A DNA stretch of 40,120 nt from a virus, in the IMG/VR virus record IMGVR_UViG_3300030406_000116, positions 1-40,120 of that record; one strand, written 5' to 3'. The translations under genes were made by a program, and so were the position numbers. This document shows, piece after piece, positions 37,554 through 40,120 of the stretch. Each line of letters begins with the position of its first letter. The stretch's first letter is position 1. The notes under the pieces were generated by a model. It saw only the letters and a program-made list of their open reading frames with translations, had not been told where the DNA came from and ran no database searches.

Positions 37554-39186
37554 ACGATTAAAAAATTTTAAAAACTTTTTGTATCTCTGTTGGCAACACT
37601 TAAATTTACCAGAACCAACAAAGGTTCAATACGATATTGCAGATTATTTACAATCAGACGAGAAGCGTCTGGTTATACAGGCGTTCAGAGGCGTAGGAAA
37701 ATCTTGGATTACTTCCGCTTTTGTATGTCACCAATTACTTTTAAATCCACAAAGGAATATATTAGTTGTATCAGCAAGTAAAAGCAGAGCAGACGATTTT
37801 AGTACGTTTACACAACGTCTTATTGCTGAAATGCCTTTACTTCAGCACTTACAGCCCAGAGACAATCAACGTCATAGTAAGGTTAGTTTTGATGTTGCAC
37901 CTGCTCTTGCCAGTCATGCTCCAAGTGTTAAGTCAATGGGTATAACTGGTCAGCTAACAGGGTCTCGTGCAGACATTATTATTGCTGATGACGTAGAGTC
38001 AGCTAATAACTCTCAGACACAATTAATGAGAGATAGGCTTAGTGAGACTGTAAAAGAATTTGACGCTATTATAAAACCTAATGTAGGTCGTATTATCTTT
38101 TTAGGTACACCACAGACAGAAATGTCTTTGTATAATAACCTAGAAGAACGTGGTTTTAGAACTAAAATATGGACTGCTTTATATCCTAACAAACAACAAA
38201 CTATAGGATATGGTAATAAACTAGCTAATATTATATCAAAGGTTACTGATAAAGAAGGTAAACCTACAGACCCAGATAGATTTAATGAGATAGACCTCAT
38301 GGAACGATTAAGTTCTTATGGTCGCTCAGGGTTTAACTTACAGTTTATGTTAGACACTACTATGTCTGACGCTAACAGATACCCACTAAAGCTCAATGAT
38401 TTAATTGTGGTATCTGGTTGTTCTACTTGGAAAGAAGCTCCTGCTAAAATACAATGGGCTTCAGGACAAGACCAGATAAAAGCGTTAGACCCAGAGTTAC
38501 CTAACGTAGGATTAAAGGGTGATTACTTTACTTCACCATTATACATGTCTAAAGAGTTTACACCGTTTGAAGGCACTATTATGTCTATAGACCCTAGTGG
38601 TCGTGGTGCTGATAAAACAGCTTATGCTGTTCTTAAAATGTTACATGGTGTGCTTTATTTAACAGATATAGGTGCGTTAGACGGTGGTTACAGTGATGAT
38701 ACACTAGCTAGATTGTCTAATATAGCTAAAAGACACAATGTTAATTATGTCTCTATAGAGTCAAACTTTGGTGACGGTATGGCTACAGCGTTGTTAAAAC
38801 CTGTTATGGCTAAGATACACCCATGTGAAATAGAAGAAGTAAGACATAGTATACAAAAAGAAAAAAGAATTATAGATACCTTAGAGCCTATTATGAATAC
38901 ACATAGGCTTGTGGTGGACGAAAAGCTAATTAAAGATGATTTTAAGCTAGAACCTGACCACCAGTTATTCAGACAAATGACTAGGATAACTAGGGATAAA
39001 GGTGCATTACGGCATGATGACCAAATAGACGCATTAGCCATAGCGGCTAACGCATGGGTTGAACGTATGGATAGAGACCAAACTTTATCTTATAATCAAC
39101 ACAAAGAAGATAAATTGAACGCAGAGTTAGAGCGTTTCATGGAGACATCAATAGGGCGTATACCTACAAAGGATAGTTGGATATAG
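37546..39186 (+). CDS. Terminase large subunit (T7 gp19-like)
   Basis: A 546-residue packaging motor (T7 gp19: 586). The ATPase has Walker A in QAFRGVGKSW and Walker B IIIADDVES, followed by the FLGTPQTE coupling motif. The C-terminal nuclease has catalytic acids in MSIDPSGRGADKTA, NYVSIESNFGDG and HDDQIDALAIA. I chose ATG 37546, which overlaps the small subunit stop (ATGGATAA), over the ATG at 37528. Promoter P7 overlaps the stop. Confidence 0.96.
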   Translation: MDKRLKNFKNFLYLCWQHLNLPEPTKVQYDIADYLQSDEKRLVIQAFRGVGKSWITSAFVCHQLLLNPQRNILVVSASKSRADDFSTFTQRLIAEMPLLQHLQPRDNQRHSKVSFDVAPALASHAPSVKSMGITGQLTGSRADIIIADDVESANNSQTQLMRDRLSETVKEFDAIIKPNVGRIIFLGTPQTEMSLYNNLEERGFRTKIWTALYPNKQQTIGYGNKLANIISKVTDKEGKPTDPDRFNEIDLMERLSSYGRSGFNLQFMLDTTMSDANRYPLKLNDLIVVSGCSTWKEAPAKIQWASGQDQIKALDPELPNVGLKGDYFTSPLYMSKEFTPFEGTIMSIDPSGRGADKTAYAVLKMLHGVLYLTDIGALDGGYSDDTLARLSNIAKRHNVNYVSIESNFGDGMATALLKPVMAKIHPCEIEEVRHSIQKEKRIIDTLEPIMNTHRLVVDEKLIKDDFKLEPDHQLFRQMTRITRDKGALRHDDQIDALAIAANAWVERMDRDQTLSYNQHKEDKLNAELERFMETSIGRIPTKDSWI

Positions 39187-39199
39187 TCCCCATAGTAGA
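39181..39199 (+). promoter_or_regulatory. Phage RNA polymerase promoter P7 (diverged)
   Basis: ATATAGTCCCCATAGTAGA overlaps the terminase stop and has CCCATAGTAGA in common with P3. The ATAAAG box is ATATAG and GTTCCC is GTCCCC, so it is the least typical copy and may be weak. It lies 18 bases before the cell-wall hydrolase gene and would drive the lysis pair. Confidence 0.65.
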
Positions 39200-39216
39200 C
39201 AACATGAAAGGATTTG

Positions 39217-39735
39217 ATGAAGCACAAAGGAGCAATAGTAGCGTTTTTCATAGTATATTTACTAGCTAGTTGTTTTGCTAATACAGCTAAGGCTGACAAT
39301 TATCAAGAAGAGTTTATTAGTTCTATAAAAGGGTGTTTAAACGCCCATACAAAGCCCTCAGAGGCTATTGTACCTACAGACCTAGTAGTTGCTCAGGCTA
39401 TAATTGAAAGCAACTGGGGTAGAAGTAGATTTGCTACAGAAGGTAACGCTTTGTTTGGAATGAGAACATTTGATTTATCAGTTCCACACATGAAACCAAA
39501 AGACAACCCTGACGTTAGGTGGGGTGTAAAGAAGTATAAAACAAAATGTGACTCAGTAGATGATTACATTTTTCTACTTTCTAATTCACACCACTACAAG
39601 GAATTTAGAGAGTTATTAAAGAATGGTGGAGACTATATACAGTTAGCTAATTCTTTAAAACCATATAGTGAAAACCAAGAATATTCTAAGCTACTGATTA
39701 AAGTAATTAGATTTGTAATGATGAGGAATACATAA
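39217..39735 (+). CDS. Secreted glucosaminidase-type peptidoglycan hydrolase
   Basis: A 172-residue protein with a signal peptide (GAIVAFFIVYLLASCFANTA then KADN) and a domain of the glucosaminidase/FlgJ/Bax type: VVAQAIIESNWGRSRFATEGN, ALFGMRTF, then KKYKTKCDSVDDYIFLLSNS and a C-terminal YSKLLIKVI. The Glu in AIIESNWG is the expected catalytic acid. I prefer ATG 39217 to the in-frame TTG at 39214 because AAAGGA lies only 5 bases upstream. Being exported, it could act from outside the membrane and complement the endolysin. Its stop overlaps the endolysin start. Confidence 0.88.
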   Translation: MKHKGAIVAFFIVYLLASCFANTAKADNYQEEFISSIKGCLNAHTKPSEAIVPTDLVVAQAIIESNWGRSRFATEGNALFGMRTFDLSVPHMKPKDNPDVRWGVKKYKTKCDSVDDYIFLLSNSHHYKEFRELLKNGGDYIQLANSLKPYSENQEYSKLLIKVIRFVMMRNT

Positions 39736-40120
39736 TGAAACCACAATGGGAAGAATATCACGAAGAGATAACTAAAGCACACGTTAAATCTGAAGAAGGA
39801 TACAGAGAAGATACTTATAAATGTACCGAAGGACACCTAACAGGTGGCTACGGACATAAGATGTTAGACGGAGAAGTAGCTCCTACCACAAGAGAAGGTT
39901 GGGAAGCTATCTTTAACAAAGACTTTAACACAGCTAAAATAGGTGCAACAGAGCTCGTAGGTAGTAGTCAGAACCTAAGACCACAGGCTTTTGGTATTGT
40001 GATAGAAATGGTGTATCAAATGGGAACATTTGGTGTGTCTAAGTTCAAGAAGTTTCTTTCAGCTCTTAATCAAGAAGAGCCAGACTATGTGGTTGCGTCT
40101 AAGGAGATGTTAGACTCACG
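39735..40120 (+). CDS. Endolysin (GH24 T4-type lysozyme), 5' part
   Basis: The first 128 codons of a 154-residue lysozyme whose end is at bases 1-228. The GH24 signature is present: SEEGYREDTYKCTEGH then LTGGYGH. Aligned to T4 lysozyme, the catalytic Glu11 is Glu21, Thr26 is Thr36, and Asp20 is Cys30. Cys at this position is found in natural phage lysozymes and is tolerated in T4 (D20C), so activity is expected. There is no signal peptide, so release would depend on a holin. Start overlaps the hydrolase stop (TAATG). Confidence 0.93.
   Translation, partial: MKPQWEEYHEEITKAHVKSEEGYREDTYKCTEGHLTGGYGHKMLDGEVAPTTREGWEAIFNKDFNTAKIGATELVGSSQNLRPQAFGIVIEMVYQMGTFGVSKFKKFLSALNQEEPDYVVASKEMLDS
39972..40120 (+). 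repeat. Right copy of the end overlap
   Basis: This is the second copy of bases 1-149, differing only at 40049 (G where position 78 has A). See the left copy. The two alleles of the same silent site suggest that the assembled reads came from more than one genome variant, or one read error. Confidence 0.95.

Noticed and set aside
1-40120. CRISPR array, transposon or insertion sequence
   Set aside because: I saw no spaced direct repeats and no transposase-like gene. The only tandem repeat is the fibre shaft.

Overview
The window is essentially one complete genome of a T7-like podovirus (Autographiviridae-type layout) with low G+C. The first 149 bases recur at the end with one synonymous mismatch, so the molecule closes on itself and the unique length is about 39.97 kb. 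Everything is on the + strand. A single-subunit RNA polymerase, a tyrosine integrase beside a tRNA, a class I ribonucleotide reductase pair, an AdoMet-decarboxylase-like gene and a three-part tail-fibre module in an AT-rich genome fit the integrase-bearing pelagiphages (HTVC019P type) infecting SAR11/Pelagibacter. That host call is inference from gene content, not from a search.

Layout. 1-228: 3' part of the GH24 endolysin (its 5' part is at the right end). 229-3628: early/integration region with small genes, a candidate host promoter, a full tRNA-Cys(GCA), the integrase and three perfect-core hammerhead ribozymes (one type III at about 967-1033, two type II at 1483-1542 and 2769-2824). 3678-16113: RNA polymerase, ssDNA-binding protein, endonuclease I, T7-lysozyme-like protein, primase-helicase, DNA polymerase, PD-(D/E)XK-like protein, 5'-3' exonuclease, DUF3310 protein, AdoMetDC-like protein, NrdA-like and NrdB-like subunits. 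16140-30887: virion genes (portal, scaffold, small basic proteins, capsid, tail tubes A and B, internal proteins gp13-gp16). 30933-35584: tail fibre and adhesins. 35584-40120: small membrane/secreted proteins including a holin candidate, small and large terminase, a secreted glucosaminidase and the endolysin.

Regulation. Seven copies of a roughly 19-bp element (consensus ATAAAGTWCCCWTWRTAGA) lie before the transcription blocks, five of them overlapping the stop codon of the preceding gene. They are the likely promoters of the phage's own RNA polymerase. Intrinsic terminators are visible before the tRNA, after the T7-lysozyme-like gene, after the capsid gene and at the left end. The most unusual feature is the chain of self-cleaving ribozymes, which would cut the early transcript into gene-sized pieces, a job RNase III does in T7.

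Other highlights: the T7-lysozyme homologue lacks the amidase residues (Tyr to Phe, Lys to Val, zinc Cys to Ser), so it may survive as a polymerase regulator. GCWGC and GATC appear to be absent from the whole genome, while GCSGC is very frequent. A switch-like RNA fold sits directly upstream of the first ribozyme. All calls are from reading the sequence; no database search was run.
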